Positions 1 through 12,170 of a stretch of DNA of 64,000 nucleotides are shown here, piece after piece (within the stretch, counting starts at the first letter, position 1; each line of letters begins with the position of its first letter). The stretch lies in contig NC_071348.1 of the NCBI RefSeq assembly GCF_027744825.2, positions 19,191,563-19,255,562 of the forward strand, in the 5' to 3' direction. The DNA is from Synchiropus splendidus (lineage: Eukaryota; Chordata; Actinopteri; Syngnathiformes; Callionymidae). Below the pieces are notes generated by a model that worked only from the letters and a program-made list of their open reading frames with translations, searched no databases and was not told the DNA's origin. A program made the translations under genes and the position numbers.

Positions 1-340
1 ATGTTTACACCGTCGGCAACCAGCTCATAGTGCTTGAGAACATCACACGCTCTTTATGAGCTCCGTGGACAGGCCCATACATCGCAGATCCTCTCTCACT
101 TTACCAGAGATTTTGGAGTTTCAACAGTCTGTCGGCGTGGTGCTACGCTCGTGGCGCCTCCTCCACACACAGCCACTGCCCGGGGGGGAACACCGTCACT
201 GGTCGAAGGGGCGGGGTGACCTCAGCCGTCCAAATCATAGCTGTGCTGATCATCGCTTCTCATCTTGGAGAGACCAGTCCGCTGCTCTCACCTCTGCTCC
301 CTCCAAAAGCGTGAAGAAAACTTTGTATCTGAAACTATGC
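1..340 (+). repeat. DIRS-associated terminal segment, copy 1
   Basis: This segment is a diverged copy of a sequence that recurs at 8,501-8,970 (inverted), 49,000-49,320, 52,440-52,840, 60,540-60,990 (inverted) and 62,500-62,950 (inverted). Shared landmarks include the phrases GGAGAGACCAGTC and CTCTCACCTCTGCTCC. It always lies next to DIRS-like coding remnants, so I take it as a terminal or leader part of that family. Translations from either strand do not give a recognisable protein. It probably continues beyond the left edge. Confidence 0.6.
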
Positions 341-1150
341 ATCTGTAACAGGTCTGAATACTGTGACCTTGTCTTCAGTTCAAACGTGGCGTCTCAATGT
401 GGTCAGTAGAACGCCGTCTGAAACAAAATGCGGACAGAGCCACACAAAGCTTTCACATTTGTCGATGGTGAGAAAAGTAATCCAAGGGATTCTGTTTTTT
501 CTTTGTGGTAACCCACACCACAATTAGATGTCTTTCTGAAACATCACTCCCAAACATCTCACTTTGTCATACAACAACTGTCATACATCATGAACCACAT
601 GCATAATTTATTTTCATCTGAATGTATAACTCTGCCATTAAACCTTTTGGCTAGTGTTGGGAAATAATAAAACTTTACTTTTCACCGTTATTCACCACAA
701 GGAAACCGAACTCCACACAACTCAATCACCCGTGCCATGTCAGCGTAGGTTGTCAGTATGAGCTTAGTGCCACATCCACACAGAGCGAACTCAAAGTACG
801 AAGGAAAAACAGTATACTTAAAAACCATGTCACCATCCACACACTCAGACCCCCAATCAATCAATCCCAAGTGGAACAAACATTATAAACAAATGGATTT
901 GACTAACCTGAAACTAAATGAGGACAGAGTCACACTAGGCTTCCACATTTGTCGATGGTGAGAAAAGTAATAAAAAAAAGTGTCACTTCCTATTTACCCA
1001 CACATCTTCAATGCCTAACCTCTGTCCTTTCCTGCCCTCTACTGACCTAATTATATACCTGCCGGTTAATCAACTCCATTAAATTATTTAATTAAAATAA
1101 TTAAATGACATCTAACACATACTCTGTGACCACACATAAATGGCCGTCAC
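341..1150. repeat. Non-coding spacer duplicated at 52,841-54,660
   Basis: No gene is visible. The stretch is clearly related to 52,841-54,660, both beginning with TCTGTAACAGGTCTGAATAC. It contains two copies of a short motif ending in TTTGTCGATGGTGAGAAAAG (near 455 and 948). It joins the 188-bp tandem repeat on its right exactly as the right-hand copy does, so it is part of the same duplicated module. Confidence 0.6.
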
Positions 1151-2960
1151 ACTAGAAAGGCAGTTTTTTGTCATCAAATTGTCATGTTCTGAGGCCTTCG
1201 CTGAGCAGTGACTGAACATTGCAGAAAACGCTTTTTCAGCCCGAGGGACTGTGGTTTTGAGACAGATAGACATGAAAATGTTGTAACCTCTCTGAAACCA
1301 CTTCAGACGAGTTGAATTAGTTTGGCACGACTGAGCAGTGTTTGAACAGTGCAGTGAACGCCATTTTCAAAATATAAAATCGCTTTGAATGTGTGAGTGC
1401 TGAATATACTAGAAATAGTCTTTTTGCTATATTTACACTTGATATTTTCACTGCTCTCAGGCTATTCTGATTAGTCAGTGAAGAGTGCAGAAAATGCTTT
1501 TTCTCCCGAGGGACAGTGGTTTTCAGACCGACAATCATTAAAATGTTGATAACTCATTGAAACCACTTCAGAGAGGTTGAATTAGTTCTGCAGCTACTAG
1601 AAAGACTATAGCAGATTCTGCTATAGTATTAGTTGAAATTTTCATGTTCTGAGGCATCGCTGAGAAAAAGTCTAAAAAAAGTTCTGAAATGTACGTTTAG
1701 TGTTGAATATACTAGAAAGAGTGCCTTTCCTATAGTGGCAAGTGAAATTTTCATGTTGTGAGGCATCCCTGAGCAGTGAGTAAACAGTGCATAAAACGTG
1801 TTTTCAGCCAAAGGAATAATAGTAATAGAGATAGAAGTAAAAATGTTGATAACTCTCTTAAATCACTTTAGACAGGTTGAGTTAGTTCTGCACCTTGTCG
1901 AAATACCTTTTCTGCTATAGTGGCAGGTGAAATTTTCATCTTCTGGGGAATCGCTGAGCAGTGAGTGAACAGTGCGTAAAATGCGTTTCCGGCCAAAGAG
2001 AATGTAGGTTTCGGAACGGCAAAAATAAAATTGTTGATAACCCTCTAAAAACAGTTCAAAAATGTAGGTTTAGTGTTGAATATATTAGAAAGACTGTTTT
2101 TGCAGGTAATATTTTCAGGTTCTTAAAATATTCTGATCAGTGAGTGAACAGTGCAAGAAAACACGTTTTCAGCTCGAGAGAAGCTCGGTTTCTAAAACAG
2201 GAAAAAAAATAGTTGATAACCCCCTGAAATACAGTTCAGAAATGTAGGTTCAGTGTTTATTTTACGAGAAAGAGTGTTTCTCCTATAGCTGCTCGAGAAA
2301 TTTTCATGTTATCTGGCATCCCTGAGCAGTGAGTGAACAGTGCATAAAATGCGTTTTCACCCAAAGAAAACGTGGTTTACAGACCGACAAAAATAAAAAT
2401 GTTAACACTCTTAAAACACTTCAGACAGGTTGAGTTAGTTCTGCACCTTGTAGTAATACCGTTTCTGCTATAGTGGCAGGTGAAAATTTCATTTTCTGGG
2501 GCATCGCTCTGCAGTGAGTGAACAGTGCGTAAAACGCGTTTTCGTCTGAAGAGAATGTGGGTTGGGGACCGGCAAAAATAAAATTGTTGATAACCCTCTA
2601 AAAACAGTTCAGACAGCGTAGATTTCTGCTGCAACTACAAAAAAGACCCTTTCTGCTGTCGTGGGAGGTGAAAATTTAATCTTCTGAAGCTTCCCTCAGA
2701 AGTTGTGGCACAATGCAGAAAACGCGTTTTCAGTCTGAGATAAGGTGGGTTTCGGAACGCCAAACCTAAAATGTTGATAACTTTCGAAAAACACTTCAAA
2801 CAGCTTAGATTTGATGTGCAACTACTAGAAAGACCCATTCTGCTATACTGGGAGGTCAAAATGTCATGTTCTGAAGATTCCCTGAGACGTTATGGCACAA
2901 TGCAGAAAATGCTTTTTCAGTCTGAGATAAGGTTGGTTTCGGAACGCCAAGCACCTTTAT
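1151..2960 (+). repeat. Degenerate ~188-bp tandem repeat, block 1
   Basis: About nine to ten monomers can be followed by the recurring phrases TTTTCATGTTCTGAGG, GAGCAGTGAGTGAACAGTGC and the 12-bp palindrome AAAACGCGTTTT, at intervals of roughly 180-190 bp. At least two monomer types are interspersed, one with TAGTGTTGAATATACTAGAA and one with GGTTGAATTAGTTCTGCA. Short open frames here are by-products of the repeat and look non-coding. The block ends at ~2,960 against DIRS-like sequence. Confidence 0.75.
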
Positions 2961-5216
2961 CTGCCCTTTATCTTCTCTTTATCTGCTTTCAATCGTTCCT
3001 TATTTCCATCTCTCTTTGACCGTAGTCCGAGTGTAGGAGAAATGGAAGGAATATTGAGATCAGGAGGCAAAGCCCTTGCTTCGCCTGCTGGTCTCTCCCT
3101 CTGGCCAAGAACTTGACCGTACAGAAGAGGAGACCACATGGCGATGGATGCACCCCCACCAGGAACCTTGTGTGACCCAGCTGGATTGCTCCGTCGCTTC
3201 TCCCATCCATCAATGACTGAAGTCCGGGTGTAGCAGAGATGGGAGAACCTTTGGCTAATGTGGAGATGCGCTAGTCGGGGCTCCGCCCGTAACTCCAGGT
3301 TCGCCAGGCAGGTCAACTTGACTAGGTGGAGAGAGAATCCTCACCACATAGACTGTCCTGAGATAAACAATGCGGAGTGCAAACAGTAAAGAACTACAAC
3401 GTCCAGACGCCTTAATGATTGGAGCTGGACCTTGTGTGGGGAGCAACACTGCGGATAAGTGCGCAGGAGAAGCGTCACCAAATTAGGTGAAGATTCACCG
3501 GTGGCCTGTCTCTAATCACAGAGGGGTGGCGTGCCAAGAGACCTGCTGCTATCTCCAAACGCCAGGTCTCACGCCAGTCCGGCCTACTCGATGTCTTACG
3601 GCAATGACCTCACCCCCAAGGTCGCGCAAAATGTTGTTAGTCCGAATGTAGTGAAGTTTCACGAGTAACCCTCCATACAGCGGGTATGGGTGTCCCCCTG
3701 GGGCCCTCTTGTTGCCAAACCAGGTACTTCCCTGCTCCGGCGACTACACAGGGGAACCTGACGCCATCCCATGGCCACAGCACTAGTTTGAGCCCAACGT
3801 GGAAGAACTAGGCACTAATAACCGTCCATATTTGGAGGGAGAACTCGCCAGTGGAGACACGTTTGGCCCATGACAAAGCGCTGCCAAAGAGAGCGATTCT
3901 CTCATCTATTGTCCAGAGCTGCTGGAAGCACCTGTAAACAGGACAACGTGAGGCAAAGAAGAAGGTGCTCCGTCAGACAAATAGAAATCTGCAAAAGATG
4001 AGGCAGAAGCCGAGGAGGCTGCTTGGCAGGTTTCTGCCAAGGAAACTCCTCTGATGGCAGCTATGGATGTTGTCCCTTTTTACCACCTGCCAGAGACACC
4101 CACAGCTTATCTGTTTTCCTGAAGGCTCTCACTGCAAGCGCCAGTGATTCTCATCCGGGTGGCGGGTAAGACAGAAAGCCTTCACTGAAAAATTGCTGAC
4201 CTTGGCACAAAGAAATTTGTGAAAAAAGACTAATCGAGAAGGCACATAGTTCTCCAAACCCTCCTGATGGAGGCCAGGCCCAGGAGGAGAGCTGCTCCAA
4301 AGGAGCCTGATCAAGGGGCTTGAAGGGAGCTTCAGAGAGAGTATTATATACCAATTGAAGATCCCAATAGGGGCAGATGCGTCTGGAGATAGGTCTGAGT
4401 CTTCGAGATCCCTGCATGAACTGGACTAGCAACGGACAACAGTCCACACCCATTTAGCATTACATGCTTTGAGTGTTGAGGGTGATTTAGCATTTAGGAC
4501 CACCTGCTAGCCTTGAAGTAGCCCCCTGCTGCAGGACTGTTTGCAGGACATGAACTGGTTGCAGCACACCCTTGTGTGAGTGTGTGTGTGAGCACAGGTG
4601 GCAGAGTTACGCAGTCCAGAACACCTCCCGGGACTCTGGAACACCTATGAGGTCATCTTGACCACAAAGCTTAAACCCCAGCCTTGCAATGTGGCCTGAC
4701 CTGAGAACCATGAGCAATTACCATGGCCATCCATACCGGACGACTGGCACCGCTGGCTCCTTTGCAGACAGCCTTCAAGGAGATGCACGTTTTACTGCAC
4801 TGAACCGCCTGTAATGTCACCGGCGATGTTGCTTTGGTATGACGGAAGGTGGTGTGCCCATGGTCCTGTCAATATCTCCGATGGCCAGGGCCTCACACGG
4901 GACCGGCCTATGAGACTTCTTATGCAACCGCCACGCCCAGGGTCTATCCAGCGTGAATGAATTAATGAATGGGTTGTGAAGATGTAGCATTAACAACCCC
5001 TCATACATAGAGTGTAATTTTACACTCTGGGTGGCAGGAGCTGCCGCCTCATCTTTGTCACCTTAAGCTGATATAGAAGGTGGCGTTTACAACCCCTCAT
5101 ATATGGTGTGTACCCTACACTGTGGATCAGCAGGAACTGCGTTGCCCTCGTTTAGCCACTCTGCGGCTGAAATAGAAAGTGGCATTAACAGTCCTCCAAA
5201 CCTATAGGGAAAACAT
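2961..5216 (-). mobile_element. DIRS-like element fragment, copy a (tyrosine recombinase part)
   Basis: Reading the minus strand, 4,151-4,453 encodes pieces such as CPYWDLQLVYNTLSEAPFKP, which match the linker and N-terminal part of DIRS-type tyrosine recombinases, followed by a region with the recombinase phrase GELCAFSIS. The frame is broken by an extra T in GGGTTTGGAGAA (near 4,255), a lesion shared with copies at ~15,487 and ~58,344. The rest is non-coding, with partial duplicates at 58,081-59,400. Sense direction is right to left. No intact gene remains. Confidence 0.6.
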
Positions 5217-5293
5217 TTACTGAGCAGCTACAGTCAGGGTTCTAGTCTGAGCTGAGCAAGAAAGAGGGAGTTTATTCACAAATGAATAAACAG

Positions 5294-6173
5294 TCATGCA
5301 GGAATCCGGTGGATCTCGGGACGCTGCACTCTGCACAGCACTGTAATGAAGCAGATACTGGTGTCCCAGAGCCAGTGCTGTGAATGAGGGCCGAAGGTTT
5401 GCAGGGTTCGGCTGCTCCTGAAGACAGAATGACATGAGACATGAGATACTCCCTTGAAAGCAGCCACAGATGTTGCCAGGCATCTCGTCAAGTGTGCTCT
5501 CAGGGATTCCGGTGCCCGTTTTTTCGCAGTCTCATAGGCTTTCATGATGGCAATTCTAAGCCAATGTGAAAACCTGTGAGTGGACAGCGCCTGCCCCTTC
5601 TTACCACCAGGGAGAGCCACCCACAGACTGTCCGTCTTTCCGAAGGTTTGGACTCGATCCAGTTAAGCTTTTAGCGCTGCTCGTATGAATGGGGAGGAGG
5701 GCAGAAAGTCTTTACTGATAAGGTGCTGACCTGTGAAGAAGAAGAGAGACATTTAGGTGCGATGGCAGGGTTGGGTCTAAGTGATACCGCCGAGTCATCG
5801 ACACCAAAAGAGATGCAATCAGGGCTGATCGAAAAAGAGCTACTAGCTCCTTGGAGGCCTGATCAAGTGGCTCAAAAGGGGCTTCGGAGAGTGAATTGAG
5901 TACCAGCTGCAGGTCCCAGTAATGACATAAAGGTCTTGAGGTTGGTCTAAGCCTTTTCACTCATCTCATGAAACGGCTCACTTGACGATGCTTGCCGAAG
6001 GGGTGGCCGTCCAGACCATTGTGTAGCATGGAAAGGGCTGCTACATAAACCCGTAATGTAGGGCTGCTCCGACCTTGGTTAACCAGATGCTGCAGAAACA
6101 AGAGGATGAGAGAAATAGTTGCCGATAATGGACAGGCTGACTGGGTTCCACACCACCGGGGAAACATGTCCAA
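5294..6173 (-). pseudogene. DIRS tyrosine recombinase (broken)
   Basis: The minus strand at 6,173-5,961 encodes an N-terminal core-binding-like part with SPTLRVYVAALSMLHNGLDG, then CHYWDLQLVLNSLSEAPFEP at ~5,910. The C-terminal half at 5,620-5,294 has GKKGQALSTHRFSHWL and RAHLTRCLATS, corresponding to the family's catalytic H-x-x-R region. In DIRS enzymes this is normally an HSTRG-like motif, so the catalytic arginine neighbourhood survives in altered form. The middle part with the first catalytic arginine appears deleted and there are several frame changes. It would have circularised and integrated the cDNA. It is a clear fossil. Confidence 0.65.
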
Positions 6174-6205
6174 TTAGCATTGTATACTCTGAGGGTTGGC
6201 AGAGC

Positions 6206-6994
6206 TTAAACGTTCTGAAAAGTCAATTGGACATCAGGGGGCAAGTGACTGATTGTTAACCCTGGAGAAGCCAAACCTTGCGGGGTGGTTCTAGACCTCA
6301 GGGTTCCTGATGTTTGCAGAAGCGCTGACCTCGATGGAGGGAACTCCCAGTGGCCTTTGATCCGCATATGACACATCTCCGGATACCAGCTGGAGCTGGG
6401 GCTGTTTGGATTAAGGGAAGGAGGGGGAAAGGCATACAGGAGGCCTTTTGGCCACCTTGGATGAGCCAGGGCGTCCACATCCAGTGGAAGGTCATCAGAT
6501 CTACGGGGAGAGAACCAGAGAGGACATTTGAAGCTCTATCTGCTGGCAAAGACATCAGCCACTGGGTGGCCGAAAAACTCGCTGATCATGTTTGCCATCT
6601 CCTGAGATAAACTCCATTAATCTGGCAGAGCCCTCAATGAGGCTAAATGTACATCAGCCCAGAGAAAAAATCTTTGTGGCGAGGTTGTGTGACACAGACG
6701 ACCTCACGCCACCCTGACGGTTGATGTAGGCCACTGTGGTGGCGCTGTCTGATCTCACCATAACGTCGTTCCCAATTAGATGGAGAGAAAGGGCCACCAA
6801 CACTCTAAAACCGCCAACAGTTCTATCGGGTTCATGTGACGACCTTCGGAACTGCTCCAGATCCCGCTGACGCAGATCTGATCCAGGTGGCCTCCCCCGC
6901 CGGACAGAGATGCATCTGTAAAGACTTGTAGGAATTGTTGGATCCTGAAAAGCGCGCTGAGTCCCAGTAAGAGCACGACTTTCCTGGGGGTCAT
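6206..6994 (-). pseudogene. DIRS RNase H and connection domain (broken)
   Basis: At 6,994-6,776 the minus strand encodes FTDASLSGGGGHLDQ followed by a segment ending in NPIELLAVLECWWPF, the start and an alpha-helical part of a DIRS RNase H domain. A further frame at ~6,770-6,720 gives VRSDSATTVAYINRQGGVR, the conserved RNase H stretch around the next acidic residue. Downstream at 6,555-6,206 are WPKGLLYAFPPPSLNP and similar connection-region phrases. Frame changes separate these parts. Confidence 0.65.
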
Positions 6995-7012
6995 GCTGGA
7001 CTCAGTCTCCGG

Positions 7013-7709
7013 TCAGGCCCGACACTCGAGATTTGTCTTCTGGTCTTTGGTCTGGAGTCGGGTGAGGGTGCAGACCGCGAAACCACTTCTGAAGACCTCG
7101 CATGTTGAGCAGACCAAGGCGTGGGCCCCTGCCTCAATCGCGCGATGTGGTCCAACACCAATCTGGTGTGTGCTCATGACTCCTGTTTGGACCTGGCTAG
7201 AATCAACCAGTAGTCCAAGTATGTCAGAATCCGCACACCCTGTCTCCTTAGTGGTTCGAGCCCCGCCTTCATGCACTTGGCGAAGGTGCGAGGCACAAGA
7301 CACTAGAAACTGTGTTGTGGAAGTAGGCGTGTGCAAGATCTATGGAGGTCATCCACTCTCACACTCTGACGCACTCCAGGAGTCTCCTGCTGGTCCGGAA
7401 CCGCTATCTGGTCATGAATTGGTTGAGGAGACTGAGGTGCAGAACATGTCTCCACTGTGTCTTTTTGGGTCCTAGAAAGTACCTGGAGTAAAACCTAGCG
7501 TATCTGGATCGCTTTGCCACTCGTACAATTACTTCCTTTGACAGGAGAGCGCGGTCCTCCTCCATCAGACACGACAGCTGGTTCTCTGAGTTCACCCAGG
7601 TCCACGTGGTGTCGCAGAACCTCGGGGTTGACTGTGAATCCGAAAGACGTGTCAATGACCGAATATCTTCTCGATCCATATGGGCAGGTGAGGAGACAGG
7701 CGCTTTCAA
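7013..7709 (-). pseudogene. DIRS reverse transcriptase (broken)
   Basis: The minus strand encodes ARFYSRYFLGPKKTQW and LHLSLLNQFMTR at 7,520-7,410, the N-terminal fingers of a DIRS reverse transcriptase. The catalytic motif region near 7,190 reads YLDYWLILA where the family has YLDDWLILA, so the second aspartate is lost. Several frameshifts separate these motifs. A related copy on the plus strand at 50,292-50,720 has YLDSFLILA, an independent change at the same residue. Confidence 0.65.
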
Positions 7710-7970
7710 TTCAGAAGATACTCTTTCAAGACTGGCGACCTGACCACAGGAGAGGACTCTGGGTAGGGTCCAGGATGACAGGGTCGTCGGTGCACAGCGC
7801 CCACTCCTCTGGGCACTTCAAGTCCCGCTGGTTGTTCAAAAACAGACTTGCTTTTTTCAGCTGAGCCATCAGAGGAAGTAGGGCCACCAAACTTGTATTG
7901 TACCTTGATCTGACACAGCAATTCTTCTGAGATGGACACCCGAGGGACCGGCCCAATCTCAGAAAGAGAT

Positions 7971-8500
7971 GACTAGGCAGGACGATGTCCTGCTTGCCTC
8001 TGAGAGGTTTGGAGGGCTGCAGAGAACAGAATCACAGACAGACATCGCATCAGACATCGCATCAGACATCGCGTGAGGGAGCTGAGAACAGAGCAGGTCT
8101 GGCACGCAGCGCCTACTGTGAGAGCCTCTCAAGTGGTGGCTTTCACAGTCCTGTGGCGACCCCTGCTAAAAACTGGCGAGTCTGAGGAATAAGAAGAGTT
8201 AATGGCAGAATTGAAACTCCCCTGACTTTTGGCTAGAACGAAACGTGAGAGAGTGGAAAGAGTTATCTGACACCTCTGCTTCTAATTGTGGAGAAGCTAA
8301 GGAAAAACATAACTTCTTGGCTCCTGAAACCTCCCCGTCTCCTGAGACAACGTCAAACAAAAACACATTTTTGAAGCCGGAGTTCGCACTGACTGGAACC
8401 GGAGGTGAACTTGGCGGTGATAAGCCCTAATTTTGGGCAGACAGGAAACAGACCCGATACCAATGTAATGCAGCTTATTTTTTATTTTATATACAATGAT
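7971..8500 (-). repeat. DIRS upstream region with short CAGACATCGCAT repeats
   Basis: No intact gene. The region carries three tandem copies of a ~11-bp unit CAGACATCGCAT at 8,038-8,072; a similar expansion is at 61,970-62,020. It is paralogous to 49,330-49,900 (inverted), 60,390-60,540 and 61,900-62,500. On the minus strand it lies upstream of the RT and could be a decayed gag part, but no gag motif can be recognised. Confidence 0.4.
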
Positions 8501-8970
8501 TTATTTGTAGGCTTTTGGAGGGAGCGGAGGTGAGAGCAGCCGACTGGTCTCTCCAAGAGGAGCTGCGAGGATCAGTGCAGCTACGATCCAGATGGCTGGG
8601 CTCACCCTGCCCCTTCGACCAGCGACAGTGTTCCACCTGGGCGGCGGCTGTGTGTGGAGGAGGCGCCGCGAGCAGAGCACCACGCCAACGGGCTGTTGGA
8701 TCTCCAAAATCTCTGGTGGAGTGAGAGAGGTTCTGCGATGGATGAGTCTGTCCATGGAGCTCATAAAGAGCGCGATGATCTTCTCAAGCGCTATGTGCTG
8801 GTTGCCGACTGCGTTGACACCATTCCACTGCGCGATGCTAGGATGGTCACTCCTCAGGGGAGAAGTCAAGCTCAAGGGGCGGGGGTATCGCGCATCGCAA
8901 ATCGCGCACGACTTCTGAGTGAGAGGGAACACAGCGCCACAATTCCAAACCCTCCACCTAAGCAGTAAAC
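8501..8970 (-). repeat. DIRS-associated terminal segment, copy 2
   Basis: Inverted copy of the segment at 1-340. The minus strand is open for 143 codons (8,932-8,501), and the same frame is partly open at 60,996-60,679, including the phrase DRLIHRRTSLTPPEILEIQQ. The sharing of an open frame among copies hints at an ancestral N-terminal coding region or simply a GC-rich leader. I do not recognise the product. Confidence 0.45.
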
Positions 8971-9047
8971 TCCTTACCTGACCACGTGTAGTGCTAGTGC
9001 CACCGGAGTGTCAGAACTGCGCCGGGAATAGTCCGGATATCTTCCAG

Positions 9048-9082
9048 AATCAGAATCAGAATCAGAATCAGAATCAGAATGA
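9048..9082. repeat. GAATCA short tandem repeat at LINE 3' terminus
   Basis: About five to six copies of a 6-bp unit sit exactly at the LINE/flank junction. In L2-like elements such terminal tandem repeats are part of the 3' end recognised by the reverse transcriptase. Confidence 0.75.
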
Positions 9083-9205
9083 GATTTATTGCCATGGTCA
9101 GTGGGGAGCCCACTGACTAGGAAAGTGCCTTGGAATAAAGTGCAACAAAAAACAAATAAAATAAAATAAAATAAAATAAATAGAATAACATAACAACAAG
9201 GCTGT

Positions 9206-12143
9206 TCACAAATTTAACAGTCTGATGGCCGAGGGGAAGAAGCTGTTCCTGTGACGGGAGTTTCTGGCCGGGATGGACCGTAGCCTCCTGCCAGAGGGAA
9301 GAGGAACAAACAGTCCATGTCCAGGGTGAGAAGGGTCGGCTCTGATCCGACCTGCACGTCTCTGGGTCCTAGAGGCATACAGGTCCTGAAGAGGTGGCAG
9401 GCTGCAACCGATCACCTTCTCAGCAGAACGTACGATGCGCTGCAGTTGGCTCTTGTCCCTGGAGGTGGTGCTGTTGTACCAGACGGTGATAGAGGAGGTG
9501 AGGATGGACTGGACGATGGCCGTATAGAACTCCACCAGCAACTTCGTCGGCAGTCGTAGTTTCCGTACCTGCCTCAGAAAGAACATTCTCTGCTGGGCCT
9601 TCCTGATGAGGGACCTGATGGTTGGCTCCCATTTGAGGTCCTCATTGATGGTGGTTCCCAGGAAGTAGAAGGAGTCCACAATAGGAATAGGTAAACCAGC
9701 CAACATGAGAGGGGACCGAGAAACTGTGACTCTCCTGAAGTCTATGACCATCTCCACTGTCTTCTGGGCATTGAGCTCCAGGTTGTTGTGGCTGCACCAG
9801 GACACTAGCCGCTCCACCTCCCTCCTGTAAGCCGACTCATCTCCATCTTAGATGAGCCCAATGATGGTGGTGTCATCCGCAAACTTGATCAGCTTCACGG
9901 ACTCGTGGCTGGAGGTGCAGCAGTTAGTGTACAGAGAGAAGAGCCATGGTGAGAGAACACAGCCCTGAGGAGACCCGATGTTGAGGGTCCGAGTGTCGGA
10001 GACAGTCGTCCCCAGCCTCACACGCTGACTTCGGCTGGTCAGGAAGTCTGTAATCCATCTGCAGAGGGAGTCAGGCACGTCCAGCTGGCCAAGCTTGTCT
10101 TCAAGCAGAGCTGGAAGAATTGTGTTAAAGGCAGAGCTGAAGTCCACAAACAGGATCCTGGCATAGGTTCCTGGGCAGTCCAGATGCTCCAGAACGAAAT
10201 GAAGGGCCTGGTTCACTGCATCGTCCGCAGATCTGTTGGCTCTGTAGCCAAACTGCAATGAGTGCAGGTGAGAAGCAGTGATAGATTTCAGGTGGGACAG
10301 AACCAGGCGCTCAAAGGACTTCATGACCACAGACGTCAGTGCCACCGGTCTGTAGTCATTCAGTCCTGTGATCCTGGCCTTCTTGGGAACAGGGATGATA
10401 GTGGTGGACTTAAAGCAGGCAGGTACATGACAGGACACCAAGGAAGCATTGAAGATGTCCGTGAACACTGGAGCCAGCTCAGCAGCACAATGCCTCAGGA
10501 TGGCAGGGGAAACTCTGTCCGGACCCGCCGCCTTCTGAAGGTTCAGCCTCCTGAACTGAGTGCGCACGTCCTGCTCCATGATGTCAAGAGAAAGAGGAAG
10601 AGGGGGGAGGTGAGGGAGTGGCTCATCAAAAGTGTCTGTGATCGACTTTGCTGTCTCAGTGACATCGTTCATCTTAGTTGTGTCACTAAGAGACAGCATA
10701 GTCCTTTGTTGTAAAGTGGAACATGGGGCTGGAGAGACCGCAGAGGTGTTGGTGCAAAAGGGCTGCTCAAAGCGACAATAGAAGTTGTTCAAGTCCTGTG
10801 CAAGAGCGAGGTTGTTCAGAGTGTGGGGGGCACGTGGCTTGTAGTTAGTGGGCACCTTGAGCCCTCTCCACACCACAGCCGAGTCATTGGCTGAGAACTG
10901 CTGCGTTAGTTTGTCAGAGTATGCGGCCTTAGCTTTCTTCAGCTCCCTCTGAAACCGATACTTCATCTCTTTGTAGCAGTTCCTGCCCCCACTCTTGCGA
11001 GCTGCCACCTTCTCCTGTCAGATCTGGTTGAGTTTAGTTGTGAACCAAGGTTTGTCATTTGCATAACTCACCTTGGTGCGCGTTGGAACTATGCACTCTT
11101 CACAGTAGCTGATCCATGAAGTCACAGTGTCTGTATACTCATCCAGATTGTTGGTGGCAGCCCTGAACACTTCCCAGTCTGTGGTCTCCATGCAAGACTG
11201 CAGCTCCTCTTTAGCTTCACTTGTCCAGATCTTCATGCTCCTCACAACAGGCTTTGCCAGCTTCAGCTTCTGCTTGTATGTAGGAACAAGATGAACCATC
11301 AAGTGTTCAGAGAGACCCAGTGCAGCTCGAGGGAGGGCGGTATAAGAGTTGCGGAGCGATGAGTAACAGTGATCCAGCACGCTCTGCTCTCTGGTGGAAC
11401 ATTTTACAACCTGCCTGTACCTGGGAAGCTCCTCACTCAGAGTCGCCTTGTTGAAGTCACCAAGCACAATCACAGGAGAGTCCGGGAAAGTTCGCTCCAC
11501 ATGCAGAACCTGATCCGCGAGCGCACTCTGAGCCTCACGTACATTCGCGCTGGGCGGGATATATATGGGAGCCAGAATGAATGAAGCGAACTCACGTGGG
11601 GAGTAAAACGGCTTACAGTTCACGATCAGACATTCCAGAGAGGGAGAGCAGTGCTGAAAGATCACCGTCACGTCCGTACACCAGCTCCTGAACCCGGTCC
11701 GCGCGGTGAAGCTGGAAACCCTCCAGATGAAGCGCAGTGTCCGGGATGAGATCGCTCAACCACGTCTCCGTGAAACACAAAACACAAGAGGAGGAGAAGT
11801 CTCTGTTCCGTCTCAACATCAGCGCCAGTTCATCCATCTTATTGCTGAGCGACCGGACGTTGGAGAGGATTATCCCGGGAAGCGGAGTGCGCGATCCTCT
11901 TCGACGAAGGCGAACGAGTGCACCGGCACGTTTCCCTCTCCTCCTCAGTTTCTTCCGCCCAGCCAAAAGATGAACTAACTCCGTAACTGACACCACAAAT
12001 ACTGGTAGTAAGTCAGACGGAGTCAGAGCCCTGATGTTCATCAACTGATCTCGTGTGTAAAAACACGCAGATGCTCCATCAAAACACAAAAATAAACAAA
12101 ATAACATGCACGATAATTCCAGGTCAGCCTTCGTCGGCGCCAT
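9206..12143 (-). pseudogene. LINE ORF2 endonuclease-reverse transcriptase (three lesions)
   Basis: The N-terminal part (12,143-11,613) has IILSNVRSLSNKMDELALML and CFTETWLSD, the start of an APE-type endonuclease. 11,671-11,018 continues it with VIVLGDFNKA and SVLDHCYSS. 11,008-9,848 is the reverse transcriptase, with DYRPVALTSVVMKSFERLVL, LFVDFSSAFNTI (motif A), GSPQGCVLSPWLFSLYTN (motif B) and IKFADDTTIIG (motif C, FADD). 9,817-9,206 is the thumb and C-terminal part. A frameshift near 11,640, a TGA near 11,017 and a TAA near 9,849 break one otherwise continuous frame. The enzyme would nick target DNA and prime reverse transcription there. With only three lesions over ~2.9 kb this copy is comparatively young. 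Confidence 0.85.
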
Positions 12144-12170
12144 CTTGTCAGCATTACCTCTTACCTGCAG

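Larger units (their letters stand above)
5217..8970 (-). mobile_element. DIRS-like retrotransposon remnant, copy b
   Basis: On the minus strand the order is terminal segment (8,501-8,970), reverse transcriptase (7,709-7,013), RNase H (6,994-6,650), connection region (6,555-6,206) and tyrosine recombinase (6,173-5,294). That RT-RH-YR order is diagnostic of the DIRS order of retrotransposons, which integrate with a tyrosine recombinase rather than a DDE integrase and make no target duplication. All frames are interrupted. This is the most complete DIRS copy in the window. Confidence 0.75.
9048..12170 (-). mobile_element. L2/CR1-type LINE inserted in DIRS-associated sequence
   Basis: A non-LTR retrotransposon on the minus strand. 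Its 3' end (left) carries a short tandem array of GAATCA units (9,048-9,082) and an AATAAA-like signal, typical of L2-clade LINEs, which end in short tandem repeats instead of poly(A). The surrounding sequence resumes at 12,171; the uninterrupted paralogue at 61,101-61,120 shows that everything between was inserted. The 5' flank lies only ~30 bp before the first methionine of the endonuclease frame, so the copy is 5' truncated or lacks ORF1. Confidence 0.8.

Noticed and set aside
1317..1811. Short frames in the 188-bp repeat that recur in all blocks
   Set aside because: Recurrence follows from the tandem repeat; the frames are interrupted differently in each monomer and show no constraint at the protein level.
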